From Welwitschia mirabilis (lineage: Eukaryota > Gnetophyta > Gnetopsida > Welwitschiales), in NCBI GenBank assembly GCA_051453625.1, contig JBOZIK010000001.1, forward strand, positions 262,555,012 through 262,619,011: a stretch of 64,000 nt of DNA. The letters are read 5' to 3'. Positions 50,494 to 60,510 of this stretch are shown piece by piece. Made by a program: the position numbers and the translations under genes. The notes below the pieces were generated by a model. The model was given only the letters and a program-made list of their open reading frames with translations. It was not told the DNA's origin and did no database searches. Position 1 is the first letter of the stretch. The number at the start of each line of letters is the position of its first letter.

Positions 50494-51351
50494 TTTTAAT
50501 GGAGTATTACTCTCCTAATATATTAAATGCTAAGTCAAACATGGTTCATGATTGAAGAATAAAAAATGGATTACTTATAAGAAAGGGGCTTGAGATTTGT
50601 GCATTTTTGAAGTACACTCTAGTACACTATTATAGGTCTTAATAGAAGGGATGCTTCTGGCAATGGATGTTGTTAATGTCATTTCTTCCCACTTCTTGAT
50701 AAAAAACCCCTTCTTAACTACTATCAGATGCTGTCTTGAACTCCAAATGCTAGGAAAAATGCATTCTTGAATGCAAGATTAAGGTAAGAATGCCAAGAGA
50801 TTACAGCGATTCACATTCAATGCTACTCATAAATCTTTTTCCATGATCTTTATTGAAAGGGTATCCTTGTCTATCTAATTAAACTCCAAACCCTTAATGC
50901 TAATTAAAAAACATTCATACAATTAACTCAACAATTAATCCTTATTAGTGTTTCAAACCTTTAAGTGTTTCATCCTTGCTTTCAAAATGGTTTCTTCTAA
51001 TTGCATTTGGTAATGACTGTCTTGCATCTAATATTTTATAAAAACACATTCTAATTATAACATGTTTAGCCAAATTTTAATTTTTTTAGCATTTCATTGC
51101 TTGTACTTCTAGATTTCTCTCTTTAAAATAATTCTTTAGTTGTGTTTTTGGGCTGCGTTTTTGGCTCATCTCCTTTGTAAATCACTTTCCTTACTTTTCT
51201 TTAGTCTTATTCTCATCAAATCATGCCAAGTAACCTTTAAAATTTTTTCTTGTATAGGTAAAATTTCAAAATCCAAACTTTATTTCATTAGCTTGGTAAA
51301 TGGGCCTTTTATTAGTAATTCATTTTCCCTAAAATTATTTCAATAGTAATA

Positions 51352-51418
51352 TCCTTATTACACTGGTTAAGTCATAAGAGTATCAATTGAGAGATTAAGT
51401 TCAATTCTTGGTAAAAGC
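51352..51418 (+). other. tRNA-like module b in element 1 5' LTR
   Basis: Plus strand: TTACACTGGTTAAGTCATAAGAG (A-box-like), then AAGTTCAATTCTTGG (B-box-like). It faces away from module a. The counterpart in the 3' LTR is 60,090-60,158. Confidence 0.45.
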
Positions 51419-51789
51419 CTGATTTTCCATCTTTTATTAAATTATAAGATGAGAACTTAAATTTCTTATGTTTTTATCCTTATGTGATTGAGCCTTATAC
51501 TTCAAAACAATTCCCTAGCTCATTCAAATAAATAAAAATGAAAAATTCAACTCTTATGATTGAATATTTTAAATTAGAGAAAGATTATTAATTGTCCTCA
51601 AAATAGTTATAAATTTTTTAGTAATGCTTAATCCTTTCCATAAATTTTTTTTTTTTGGTTTTTTTAATCAAGATCATTAACCATGTCTTTTATCCAACCC
51701 TTTACCACTAATGGGCCATTTTTTGGGTATTATAATTCAGACTAAAATATTAAAATTATTTCAACTGTATGAATGTGGGGTTTTAAATT

Positions 51790-51802
51790 TGGTATCAGAG
51801 CC
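51790..51802 (+). promoter_or_regulatory. Element 1 primer-binding site (initiator tRNA-Met)
   Basis: TGGTATCAGAGCC, a perfect match to the plant initiator tRNA-Met primer site, two bases after the 5' LTR. Confidence 0.95.
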
Positions 51803-52112
51803 TAGATTATGCTTTTACTAGGTGTAATTATTGTGGAGTCATTTTAACATTAGACCATAGGTTTGCAACATTACTCAGCATAACTATTGTTATAATGTAA
51901 ATTACAATTCCACTTAGCTTAACTCTATTAAAGTTCCAAGATTTAATATGGAAATTTAAGCATGTAATATGTGTAGATTAATTCCTATTGGTTTAACATG
52001 ACCCCAGGAAGGGTACTTATTTGACCAACTAAAGTTACAACTTTAATATATATGGTTAAAAACCTAGTGGATGAACTTATAAGTAAGAAATAAGTGGGAA
52101 GATAGCAACTCT

Positions 52113-53006
52113 ATGATGATGCAATTCAAAAGAATGAACCTTTCAACTTTTGAGGCTATTGATAGTGTAGCTAATGAAGAGGCTTGATTAATCTCTATGA
52201 AAAGATATTTAGATTTATTTGATTTTACCTCTAAGCAAAAGGCATTACTAGCAACCCATTAGCTTGTGAAGGGAGCAACATTATGATGGGATGCAAAAAA
52301 GCTTCAAGTACCTCTTCCATTATCCATTCCTTGGGAGGTGTTTGAAGAAAGGTTTAGAAGTGGGTACATATCAACATTTTTCTTAAATACAAAGGCTGAT
52401 GAATTCTATATTATTAAATAAGGTTTCATGACTATATCTCAATATGAATCCAAATTCATGAAGATCGTGTGATATGTTCCCAAGTTAGTATAAAGTGAAG
52501 AAGTAAAGGTTCATAGATTCATGGCTGGGTTGCATCTTATAATTCAAAACCTAGTCAAATTATTTCAATAAAAAACCATTGCAAAAGCCTTAGAGAAGGT
52601 ACGAATATGTAAAAAATCATGGTTCAGTAATAGAAACATTAAATAGAAAAGAAAGATAACTGATAAGAATAGAAGAATTCAACCATGGAGGAAGCCATTT
52701 AATCAAAATACAGGTATATTTAGGGGAAGAGCCAAAGTGAGTATGGCCACAATCAATAATAGGATAGCATTTCAACCATAGGAAAGAGCACAAATGCAAC
52801 CAGATAGAGAAAGAGACAAAATTATTAGATCACTAAGAAATAATCATCTTACAAATGTTAGAAATGTGAAGTATTTTATTTTCCAAGGACCTCACTATCT
52901 CAAATATCACCATAAAAGAAAGAAATGGAAATCTATTTCTTCATATGTTAGAAAGCTATATGCTTTAGTTTCTAGAAAAGGTGTCCAACTAGAAGTAGTT
53001 TTTTAG
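52113..53006 (+). pseudogene. Element 1 gag, decayed
   Basis: Phase of 52,113. MNLSTFEAI near the start, LVKGATL, a stop, WDAKKL, IPWEVFEERFRSGYI, FLNTKADEFYIIK, YESKFMKIV, EEVKVHRFMAGLHLII and TIAKALEKVR outline the capsid core (Retrotrans_gag). A basic segment follows, and an open part from 52,794 with a degenerate knuckle (GPHYLKYH, where CxxCGxxGHxxxxC would be expected); the cysteines are gone. Stops replace Gln, Trp and Arg codons (GATL-stop-WD, IIK-stop-GF, V-stop-YV). No frameshift is needed from gag into RT. It packages the element's RNA in related elements. Confidence 0.85.
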
Positions 53007-53009
53007 AGT

Positions 53010-53300
53010 TTAGGTACATTATTGAACTTTCCTATGAAAATTTTATTAGATTCAAGTGCATCTAATTCCTTCATTTTCTATGAGATAACTAGTAAGATAT
53101 TTTTAGAACTTTTAAAGACTAAGAAATTAATCATAAAACTTCTAGATGGAAGATAATTGAAAAAAATTGGTGAAAATCCTTCATTTATATTATGAATTGA
53201 TGATCTAACTTTCAAAATAAAATTTATAGTTTTGAAATTAGGTTAATTTGATATCATTTTAGAAATGAACTGGTTGTGAGATAATAAGGCATAGATAAAT
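53010..53300 (+). pseudogene. Element 1 aspartic protease, decayed
   Basis: Same phase as gag: NFPMKILLDSSASNSFIF contains the catalytic motif, but its glycine is Ser (DSS for DSG). About 55 residues later FDIILEMNWL corresponds to the second conserved block (DxILGMDWL-type), with Gly to Glu and Asp to Asn changes. Both are explained by G-to-A. Several stops. A retroviral-type protease that would have cut gag-pol. Confidence 0.8.
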
Positions 53301-53539
53301 TGCTATCATAGAAAGGTATTAGTAATAGATTCTAGAGGAATAAGAATAAATTTGTTAACCTTATAAAAAACTTTATTAGAAGAACTAACTATGGGTAAGC
53401 AAATGAAAAAATAAGTCAGACATGAACAATTTTTTAGAATGGTTAACTTTGAACATTTTTTTACAACATGAGTTGAACTTGTCAAATATTCCAACTGTGC
53501 AAGAATATTTAGATGTTTTTTAGAATATATACTAGTTTA

Positions 53540-54300
53540 TCCATTAAAATAAATGAAGGATTTTGTAATAACCCTTAAAGAAGGATTAATACCAATTTCA
53601 AGAGTAACTTATAGAATGCCTCTTGTGGAACTAGTAGAATTAAAGATCCAGTTAACTAGACTAAGTAGTTCTCCTGGGAGTGCACTAGTTCTATTTGCTA
53701 AGAAGAAGTATAATGGGTTAAGGTTATGCGTGGACTATAAAATGTTGAACAAGGTAACAATTAAGAACAATTATCCTTTGCTAAGGATAGAAGACCTTTT
53801 TGATCAACTAAAATTTGTAAAATTTTTCTCGAAGATTGATTTTAAGTTAGACTATTACCAACTTAGAATGAAAGAAGAAGACATTTACAAAATAGCATTT
53901 CATACCAGATATAACTACTATGAATTTCAAGTAGTGTTATTTAGACTTACCAATACACCTGCTACATTTATGGCTATCATGAACAATATTTTTCAAGCAT
54001 ACCTTAATGAATTTATAGTGGTATTCATTGATGATGTTCTAATATATTCAACAACAAATGAGAACATGAGAAGCATCTACAAATTGTATTAAAGATGTTG
54101 AGAAAGAGCCAATTCTATGCTAAAATTAAAAAATATAAATTTTTATTAACTAAAATTATATTTCTAGGACATGTAATATTTGAAGAAGGAATCACTATGG
54201 ATAGTGATAAAGTGCAAGCAATCGTAGATTGTGCTAACTCAGAGTTAGTGATAGAAGTAAAGTGTTTTCTTGGTTTAGCTGGATATTATTAAAGGTTTAT
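53540..54300 (+). pseudogene. Element 1 reverse transcriptase, decayed
   Basis: 53,553-54,092 is open for 180 codons: [13 protein letters not shown], a deletion of about a dozen residues before [56 protein letters not shown] (first catalytic Asp in KIDF), and [12 protein letters not shown] (catalytic FIDD intact). A frameshift at about 54,060-54,070 moves reading to the phase of 54,095: QFYAKIKKYKF, IIFLGHVI, VKCFLGLAGYY, then a stop at the following Arg. The palm is unusually well preserved compared with the rest, but the finger deletion and frameshift make it inactive. Confidence 0.92.
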
Positions 54301-54309
54301 TTTAAAATT

Positions 54310-54687
54310 TTCTAAGATTATTATCCCTCTCACAACCTTCTTAAGGAAGGATCATCCCTTTAAGTGGATTGCTCAGTGTGATGAATCACTTCATAAATTG
54401 AAGGAGGCATTTGTATCTAAAAATGACAAAACTGAGAAAAACATATACAGTTTATACAAATGCTTTTAGGGAAGGATTAGAAGCAATATTAATGCAAGAA
54501 GAAAGAGTTATTATTTATACATTAAGACAATTAAAGAATCATGAAAAAAAAAACTATCCTGTACATGACTTAGAACTAGCCACTTTGATTCATGCACTTA
54601 AAATTTAGAGAGACTACTTGTATGGAGAAAGAGTTGAAATCTAGATAGATAACAAAATCCTTAAGTATATTCATACTCAACCCAATC
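54310..54687 (+). pseudogene. Element 1 RT connection and RNase H, left version
   Basis: KDHPFKWI, ESLHKLKEAFVS (RT connection), then a phase change at about 54,410 with loss of roughly ten residues, and an open part TYTVYTNAFREGLEAILM, TLRQLKNHEKKNYPVHDLELATLIHALKI. The first catalytic Asp is Asn (YTNAF). The glutamate of the DLELA helix is present. Ends at the gap 54,688-54,787, after which the same domain begins again. Confidence 0.85.
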
Positions 54688-54787
54688 NNNNNNNNNNNNN
54701 NNNNNNNNNNNNNNNNNNNNNNNNNNNNNNNNNNNNNNNNNNNNNNNNNNNNNNNNNNNNNNNNNNNNNNNNNNNNNNNNNNNNNNN
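54688..54787. other. 100-N gap with the RNase H duplicated on both sides
   Basis: About 265 bases before the gap (54,420-54,687) and after it (54,788-55,057) are two versions of the same RNase H segment, roughly 80-85% identical by eye. That is clearly lower than at the other duplicated gap flanks. A join of two different element copies is as likely as allelic overlap. Confidence 0.85.
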
Positions 54788-55190
54788 TTAAAAATGATAG
54801 AATAAAAAAAAACTTATACAGTTTTTATAGATGCTTATGGGGAAGGATTAGAAGTAGTATTAATGCAGAAAGTAAGAGTTATTACTTATGCATCAACATA
54901 GTTAAAGAATCATGAAAAGAATTGTCTTGTTCTTGATTTAGAACTATCCACTATAATTCATGCACTTAAAATTTGGAGGCACTACTTGTATGAAGAAAGA
55001 GTTAAAATCTAGACTAATCATAAGAGTCTTAAGTATATTTACACTCAACCCAATCTAAATCTGAGGTAAAGAATATGGGTAGAATTTCTATAAGATTTTG
55101 ATTTAATAATAAATTACCATGAGGGAATAGCCAATGTTGTTTCAGATGCATTGAGTAGAAGAAGACATTTCCTTAAATGCCTGAGTTCAT
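54788..55190 (+). pseudogene. Element 1 RNase H, right version
   Basis: KTYTVFIDAYGEGLEVVLM (first Asp kept, unlike the left version), LKNHEKN, DLELSTIIHALKIWRHYLY, TNHKSLKYIYTQPNLNLR, then DFDLIINYHEGIANVVSDALSRR, the ending that leads into integrase. Tryptophan is intact where the left version has a stop (ALKI-W against ALKI-stop), so the two versions decayed independently. Confidence 0.85.
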
Positions 55191-55339
55191 AAAAGAATTT
55201 ATTCAAAATGATTTATGACTTGTAGTAAGTTTGTCCTCTTTATAAGAAGGTAAGGGAAGAAGAAATTCAAGGATTTATAGTATCAACTAATGAATTTCTT
55301 TCTTATTTAGAAATAATTATAAATGGGGATCAAGTAAAT

Positions 55340-56375
55340 AAAATCATTTTTAAGAAGTTCCATAATAATTAATATGCTATTCATCCAAGAGTTAAAAAGA
55401 TCTATAGGATATTAAACAACACTTCTAGTAGTCAGGGATGAAGTTTGATATCATAGATTATGTAGGAAAATGCGTGACTTACGAATTAGTCAAAGTTAAA
55501 CATCAACACCCAATTGGACTTTTATACCCTCACAATATTCTAGAGTGAAAATGGAAATTAATTAAGATGGATTTTATTACAAGTCTACAAAAGTCAAAGA
55601 AAGGATACAGTTCCATTTTTATAGTAACTGATCTATTAATAAAGAGTGCACACTTCTATCCAGTTAAGACAACTAATTCAATTAAAATAATTACAAAGAA
55701 ATATGTTGGAATCATTATTAGATTGCGTGGAATGCCAAAGAACATTATTTTTGATAGAGATAGTAAGTTTACATCAAGATTTTGGATTTCGTTTCATAAT
55801 GAGTTGGGAATAAATTTAAATTTAAGCACAACCTTTCACCCTCAAATGGATGATTGAACTAAAAGAAGTAAGCAAATACTGGAATATTTATTGAGATCTA
55901 TAATTCTAGGTTTTGAAGGATCTCTGTGTATCATTTGACACTGGTAAAATTCACCTATAACAATAGTCATCAAGAATCGATAAGTTATGTACCTTTTGAA
56001 GTTTTTTATGCCAGGAAGTATAGGACATCTGTTACGTGGTTTAATTTAGCTAACAAAAGACTATTAAGGGTTTCATCTACTCAAGAGCTAGAAGAGAATG
56101 TACTATTAATTTGAAATAGGTTAAAGATGATTAAAGATCATCAAGCTAAGTATGCAAACTGCTAAAGGATGACAATAGAGTTCCAAGATAGAGATCATGT
56201 TTATCTCAAATGTTTGTCTTTTAAGGGAGTCTTTAGATTTGGCAAGAAAGGGAAACTCACATCAAGGTTCATAGGGCCCTATCAAATTAATAGGAGGATT
56301 GAATCTATTGCTTATGAATTGACTCTACGACCACATCTATTAACCTTCATAATGTCTTTCATGTATCGTTGTTAA
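55340..56375 (+). pseudogene. Element 1 integrase, decayed
   Basis: Zinc-binding region: AIHPRVKKIY, MKFDIIDYVGKCVTYELVK (second Cys of CxxC is Tyr), HQHPIGLLYPHN. Core from 55,567: MDFITSLQKSKKGYSSIF (first Asp), LLIKSAHFYPVKTT, MPKNIIFDRDSKFTSRFW (second Asp), TTFHPQMDD, a stop, TKRSKQILEYLL, where the catalytic Glu reads Lys (GAA to AAA). A frameshift at about 55,920 leads to HLTLVKFTYNNSHQESI and VPFEVFYARKYRTSVTWF. After two stops come DHVYLKCLSFKGVFRFGKKGKL and RFIGPYQI, the GPF-type tail. Inactive. Confidence 0.92.
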
Positions 56376-56757
56376 GAAGGTGCTTGGTTGATGAATCTAA
56401 GGTAATCCCTGATTAAGAAGTTGACATATTCCCAGACTATTCGATTGGAGCTCAACTAGTTAAAATTCTCAATCAAAAGCAAATTGTTTTAAAAGGAAAN
56501 NNNNNNNNNNNNNNNNNNNNNNNNNNNNNNNNNNNNNNNNNNNNNNNNNNNNNNNNNNNNNNNNNNNNNNNNNNNNNNNNNNNNNNNNNNNNNNNNNNNT
56601 TCTTAATCAAAAGCAAATTGTTTTAAAAGGAAAAACTATGCATTTATATAAAGTTTAGTGGTCAGACCAATCCATGGAAGAAGTAACTTAGGAAGTAAAA
56701 GTAGATATTACTTAATGAAGACCTAATATTTTAGCTACTTTTGAGGACAAAACTTCT
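56345..56757 (+). pseudogene. Element 1 pol C-terminal, chromodomain-like tail
   Basis: After a frameshift near 56,345: VFHVSLLRRCLVDESKVIPD, a stop, IFPDYSIGAQLVKILNQKQIVLKGK up to the gap at 56,500. Beyond it the same ILNQKQIVLKGK repeats and continues LYKV, a stop, WSDQSMEEVT, a stop, EVKVDIT, and RPNILATFEDKTS just before the purine tract. This ending is typical of plant chromoviruses with a degenerate chromodomain. The aromatic cage cannot be judged. Confidence 0.7.
56464..56634. repeat. Short duplication flanking 100-N gap (56,500-56,599)
   Basis: 34 bases (TTCTCAATCAAAAGCAAATT...AGGAAA) left of the gap recur directly to its right with one mismatch. Unmerged contig overlap. Confidence 0.9.
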
Positions 56758-56758
56758 T

Positions 56759-56772
56759 AAGGAGGTGAGAAA
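56759..56772 (+). promoter_or_regulatory. Element 1 polypurine tract
   Basis: AAGGAGGTGAGAAA directly upstream of the 3' LTR start TGTCACATCC. Confidence 0.85.
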
Positions 56773-57669
56773 TGTCACATCCACATTTTTAACTTTATTA
56801 TAAAATTTTTAAAGTTTATGTTTAATAAAATATTCAAAAAAAATGGATTATTTAAAACCTCTAATAGTTATAAATGTGATGTTCTTGAAACGTGGTCTTA
56901 TTAAATTGTAATATGGGTATCTTTTAATTAAACATTTTCATATAATTTTTAAATGCTTTTGTGTTGGAAATAATTTCTTCTATTTACTTATGCAATTATT
57001 AGAAATTATGTTGAATTAAATGTATATTGTGAATACATGTTATTTATTTTTCTTCCTTATTACTAAATGTGGAGCATTATCTTTATTATATTATTGAAAG
57101 CACTTGGTGGCCAAGCAATCTTTTATAAAACATTATGTAACCCCCTCTTAACTATTACTTCATTTTAAGTTCTTTCATATCCTTGAGTTTCATCATCTTA
57201 TTCATGTTCTCTTACTTTAAATAGAGTTCTTCCTTTTTCAAGTATAGTTTGTTTTCCAAAAAACAATCTTGCCTTGAAATCTTAGAAAATTAGGAGGCTT
57301 AGAAGCTCTAAAAAACTTGGAAGATCTTTGAATAATGAAATTAGAGTATGTTTATATACTCTTGTATCCCCTTGATGGTCATTTCTCATGCATTTGTTTA
57401 TTAAGTTTGATGTGTATGTATTCATGTAGGTCGATTGTTAAATCATGTATTACTAGAATAAGGAAAACTCTATGTTGATGTATGTCTCACCTTTATTTAC
57501 TCATTTTTTCAATACCTTGAGGTTAATTTTTTTTGTATGAGATGAAAATTTGTGATTAATCCCTATTGTATTCACTTGTCATCTTGCTATTGAAATCTTT
57601 GATTGAGGTATTATGTTATACTCAAATCTATCTTAGTATTTTGATATTATTTGTTTAAACTTATGGTTA

Positions 57670-57850
57670 TGGATTTTCATAAACCACTAAATGAGGCAAT
57701 GAACTTCATAGATCACCAAACAAAATAGTGAAGAGAGGATCTCATAGATCATCAAATGAGGTAGTGGGATATTATATTATCATAAATCATCAAATGAGGC
57801 AATGGGCTTCATAGATCATGGAACAAGGTAGTGAAGTTAGTGATGATTGA

Positions 57851-57892
<42 letters not shown>

Positions 57893-58210
57893 GTTATTAT
57901 GAGTATCATAGACTGTTGAATGATAAAGTGGGCTTCACAGATTACCAAATGAGGTAGTGAAGTTGAATATTATATGAGAACCACACATCACTAAATAGGG
58001 CAGTAGGCTTCACAAATCACCAAATGAGATAGTGAAATGGTTGAGATATTTATTATANNNNNNNNNNNNNNNNNNNNNNNNNNNNNNNNNNNNNNNNNNN
58101 NNNNNNNNNNNNNNNNNNNNNNNNNNNNNNNNNNNNNNNNNNNNNNNNNNNNNNNNNCACACATCACTAAATGAGGCAGTGGGCTTCACAAATCACCAAA
58201 TGAGATAGTG
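57670..58210 (+). repeat. LTR minisatellite, element 1 3' copy
   Basis: Nine or more units built on TTCACAGATCACCAAATGAG with GTAGTGGGC or GTAGTGAAG, core about 27-30 bases, some separated by ATATTATAT spacers and an (AT)n tract. Part of it is duplicated around the gap 58,058-58,157 (76 bases, 4 mismatches). Confidence 0.85.
57853..57889. repeat. (AT)18 microsatellite
   Basis: Uninterrupted AT dinucleotides inside the minisatellite of the 3' LTR. The matching part of the 5' LTR is in a gap. Confidence 0.95.
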
Positions 58211-59162
58211 AAATGATTGAGATATTTATTATATTTAATATTTTCATTCATAACTATATGGCTAACATTTATATTATATCTCGATTTTCTTAAATTTTTG
58301 ATTTACCCTTTCTATATTAATTATTTAAGATTCTTATCAAATTATCTATTCATGTATAGACCATACTAGGGGTTGTGAGATTTTCACAGTTCTCATCCCA
58401 TATTCTTTCTATGATAGGTGGTAAATTTGGAGTTTACTTACTAAGATGGCCATGAGTTCATGAAGGACCATTGGATCTATATTGGTGGGAAAAAAATCTC
58501 TTAATTAATTATATCACTTTTTGGCTATTAGAGTTAAATACTTGAATACATGAACATGAAATATGTTAATTATTGTTGTGATGAGAGACAAACTCTATTT
58601 ATTCATGAGTGTGTAGCTTGTAGTACTTGAAGTTTACTCAAAAAATTTATGATATATGGAATGATGATCTTCCTTCCTAAAATTTAGTAATAAAATTTGT
58701 TTATTGGAGGTCATATTTTTTAGTTATTATCTGATGAAATTTATTAAAATATTGAATCTTTGCCCAAGTATTTATGAAATATTTTGTTGGATATCAAATG
58801 GAAAAATTGTGAAATCTTAAGAATATTCTTTAAATAAACCTAAATTTGTGCATTATTATTATATTGTAATTGAAAAATGTTGGTAATCTTTCATGACAAA
58901 TTGATGTTTTCTTGAGTATTTTAGAAGTTTGTTAATGTATCTTGATAAATTTTCCTTTAAATATGGATAAGAGACTTTCCCTCCTTTCCAAAAGAATTTA
59001 AATCCCAAGAAGAAGAAGTTACTTTTCCTCTTGAAATTTATTAAAGGTTATAATATTTGATAGTAAGGAAGACTTACTAAATTTAATTTAAGGTTTTAAA
59101 GAATAGTTTTTAGGGAGAAGAAGGAAACATAATTAGCAAAAGTTGAGGGGTCAATGCACTCA

Positions 59163-59233
59163 TAATGGGATTTGAACCTTAACTCTTCCTCTTTCTATAA
59201 CTACATATTACCCCTAAACCATTAAGTTATTGC
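59163..59233 (-). other. tRNA-like module a in element 1 3' LTR
   Basis: Minus strand: TAACTTAATGGTTTAGGGGTA, then after about 30 bases GGTTCAAATCCCATTATG. The B box is an excellent match to the pol III consensus GGTTCRANNCC. Counterpart of 50,425-50,493. Confidence 0.55.
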
Positions 59234-60089
59234 TATTCAAGAAGTGTTACTCTCTTAATGAATTAAATGCTAAATAAATCATGATTTATTATTGAAGAGT
59301 ACGCAGCAAATTTCTTGCAAGCAAGGAGCCTAGGAGTTGTGCATTTCTAAAGCATACTCTAGTGCACTGTTACTAGTTTTGGTACAAGGGCTGATTCTAG
59401 TGATGAGAATTGTTAATGTCATTCCTTCTCACTTATTGATAAAACACCCTTTCTCAAGTGCTATCAGATGTTGCCTTAAACTCAAGATGCCAGTAAAAAT
59501 GCATTTTAAATTCAAGATCAAGGTAAGAATGCTAAGAAATTATAGTGATCCATCTTCAATGTTACTCATAAATGTTTTTCCATGATCTTAATTTAAAAGG
59601 GGTACATACCTAGCCAATTAAATGCCCAAACCCTTAACTCCATTCCAAAAAAGTTCATATAATTAATTTAATGCCTAATCCTTAATAGCATTTCAAACCT
59701 ATAAGCATTTCATCCTTGCTTCCATAACATTTTCTTCTATTTTATTTGTAATGCCCCTCTTGTATCCAAAGTTTTAGATAAATGCATCTAAATTGCAATG
59801 TGTTAAGCCTAATATCAATTTGTTTTAATGTTTCATTACCTACACTCCTATATTTCTCTCCTAGAATCATTCTTTAGCTACATTTTTGGATTGTGTTTTT
59901 GGATCATCCCCTTTATGAATAGCTTTCCTTATATTTCTTTAGTCTACTTCTCATGAGATTATGCTTAGTGCACTCTAAAATTATGCTTGTCTAGGTAAAA
60001 TTTCAAAATCCAAACTTTATTTCATCAGCTTGGTAAATGACCCTTCTATTAGTAATTCATTTTCCCTAAAATTATTTCAATAATAGCAT

Positions 60090-60158
60090 CCTTAGCATAC
60101 TGATTATGTCATAGGAGTATCAATTCAAAGGTCTTAAGTTCAATTCTTGGTGGAAGCC
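60090..60158 (+). other. tRNA-like module b in element 1 3' LTR
   Basis: Plus strand: TTAGCATACTGATTATGTCATAGGAG region, then TTAAGTTCAATTCTTGGTGG. Counterpart of 51,352-51,418, in the opposite orientation to module a. Confidence 0.45.
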
Positions 60159-60505
60159 TCATTAACCATCTTTTGTTAAATTAGAAGATGAATACTTAAA
60201 TTTCTTATGCTTTTACCCTTATTCCATTAAGCCTTGTGCTTCAAAACAATTCCCTAGCTTATTCAAAGAAATAAAAATAAAAACTTCAACTCTTATGATT
60301 AAATATTTAAATTAGAAGAAGATAATTAGTTTTCCTCTAAATAGTTTTTTTTTTGTGCTCAAGTCCTTTCCATATTTTTTTTAATTAAGATCATCAAACC
60401 ATGTCTCTTACCTAACCCTTTATCACCCATGGTCCATTTTTTGTGTATTAGATTTCAGAGTAAAATATGAAAATTATTTCAACTATATGAATATGGGGTT
60501 TTATG

Positions 60506-60510
60506 ATAAA
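60506..60510. repeat. Element 1 target-site duplication, right (ATAAA)
   Basis: Identical to 48,269-48,273. Confidence 0.8.

Larger units (their letters stand above)
48274..51787 (+). repeat. Element 1 5' LTR, 3.5 kb
   Basis: Starts TCTCACATCCACC, where the 3' LTR has TGTCACATCCACA, so the first G is mutated. It ends GGGGTTTTAAA next to the primer site. It includes a TATA-like box, a minisatellite with a 165-N gap, and two tRNA-like modules. Open frames within it show no domain and are not conserved in the 3' LTR. Confidence 0.9.
48274..60505 (+). mobile_element. Element 1: complete but dead Ty3/gypsy LTR retrotransposon
   Basis: 12.2 kb, plus strand: 5' LTR, initiator-Met primer site, gag, protease, RT, RNase H, integrase with chromodomain-like tail, purine tract, 3' LTR, 5-bp TSD. 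Gag, protease and the first part of RT all lie in one reading phase (52,113-54,092), which points to a single gag-pol frame as in chromoviruses. It is the same family as element 2. LTRs are roughly 85% identical by eye. Two 100-N gaps inside pol carry duplicated flanks, so the internal length of 4,985 bases is inflated. No domain is intact. Confidence 0.92.
56773..60505 (+). repeat. Element 1 3' LTR, 3.7 kb
   Basis: Aligns with the 5' LTR throughout, e.g. ATGTTATTAT/GAAAGCACC-GGTGGC region, TATA-like box at 57,215-57,226, and GGGGTTTTATG end. The difference in length is due to an (AT)18 tract, a 100-N gap and the minisatellite. Confidence 0.9.

Noticed and set aside
51140-51346. 68-codon open frame with a hydrophobic N-terminus resembling a signal peptide
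   Set aside because: Inside the 5' LTR of element 1 and disrupted in the 3' LTR at 59,900-60,080.
50425-51418. Functional tRNA genes
   Set aside because: Only A-box and B-box resemblance. I could not draw a full cloverleaf with a paired acceptor stem, so I list them as tRNA-like modules.
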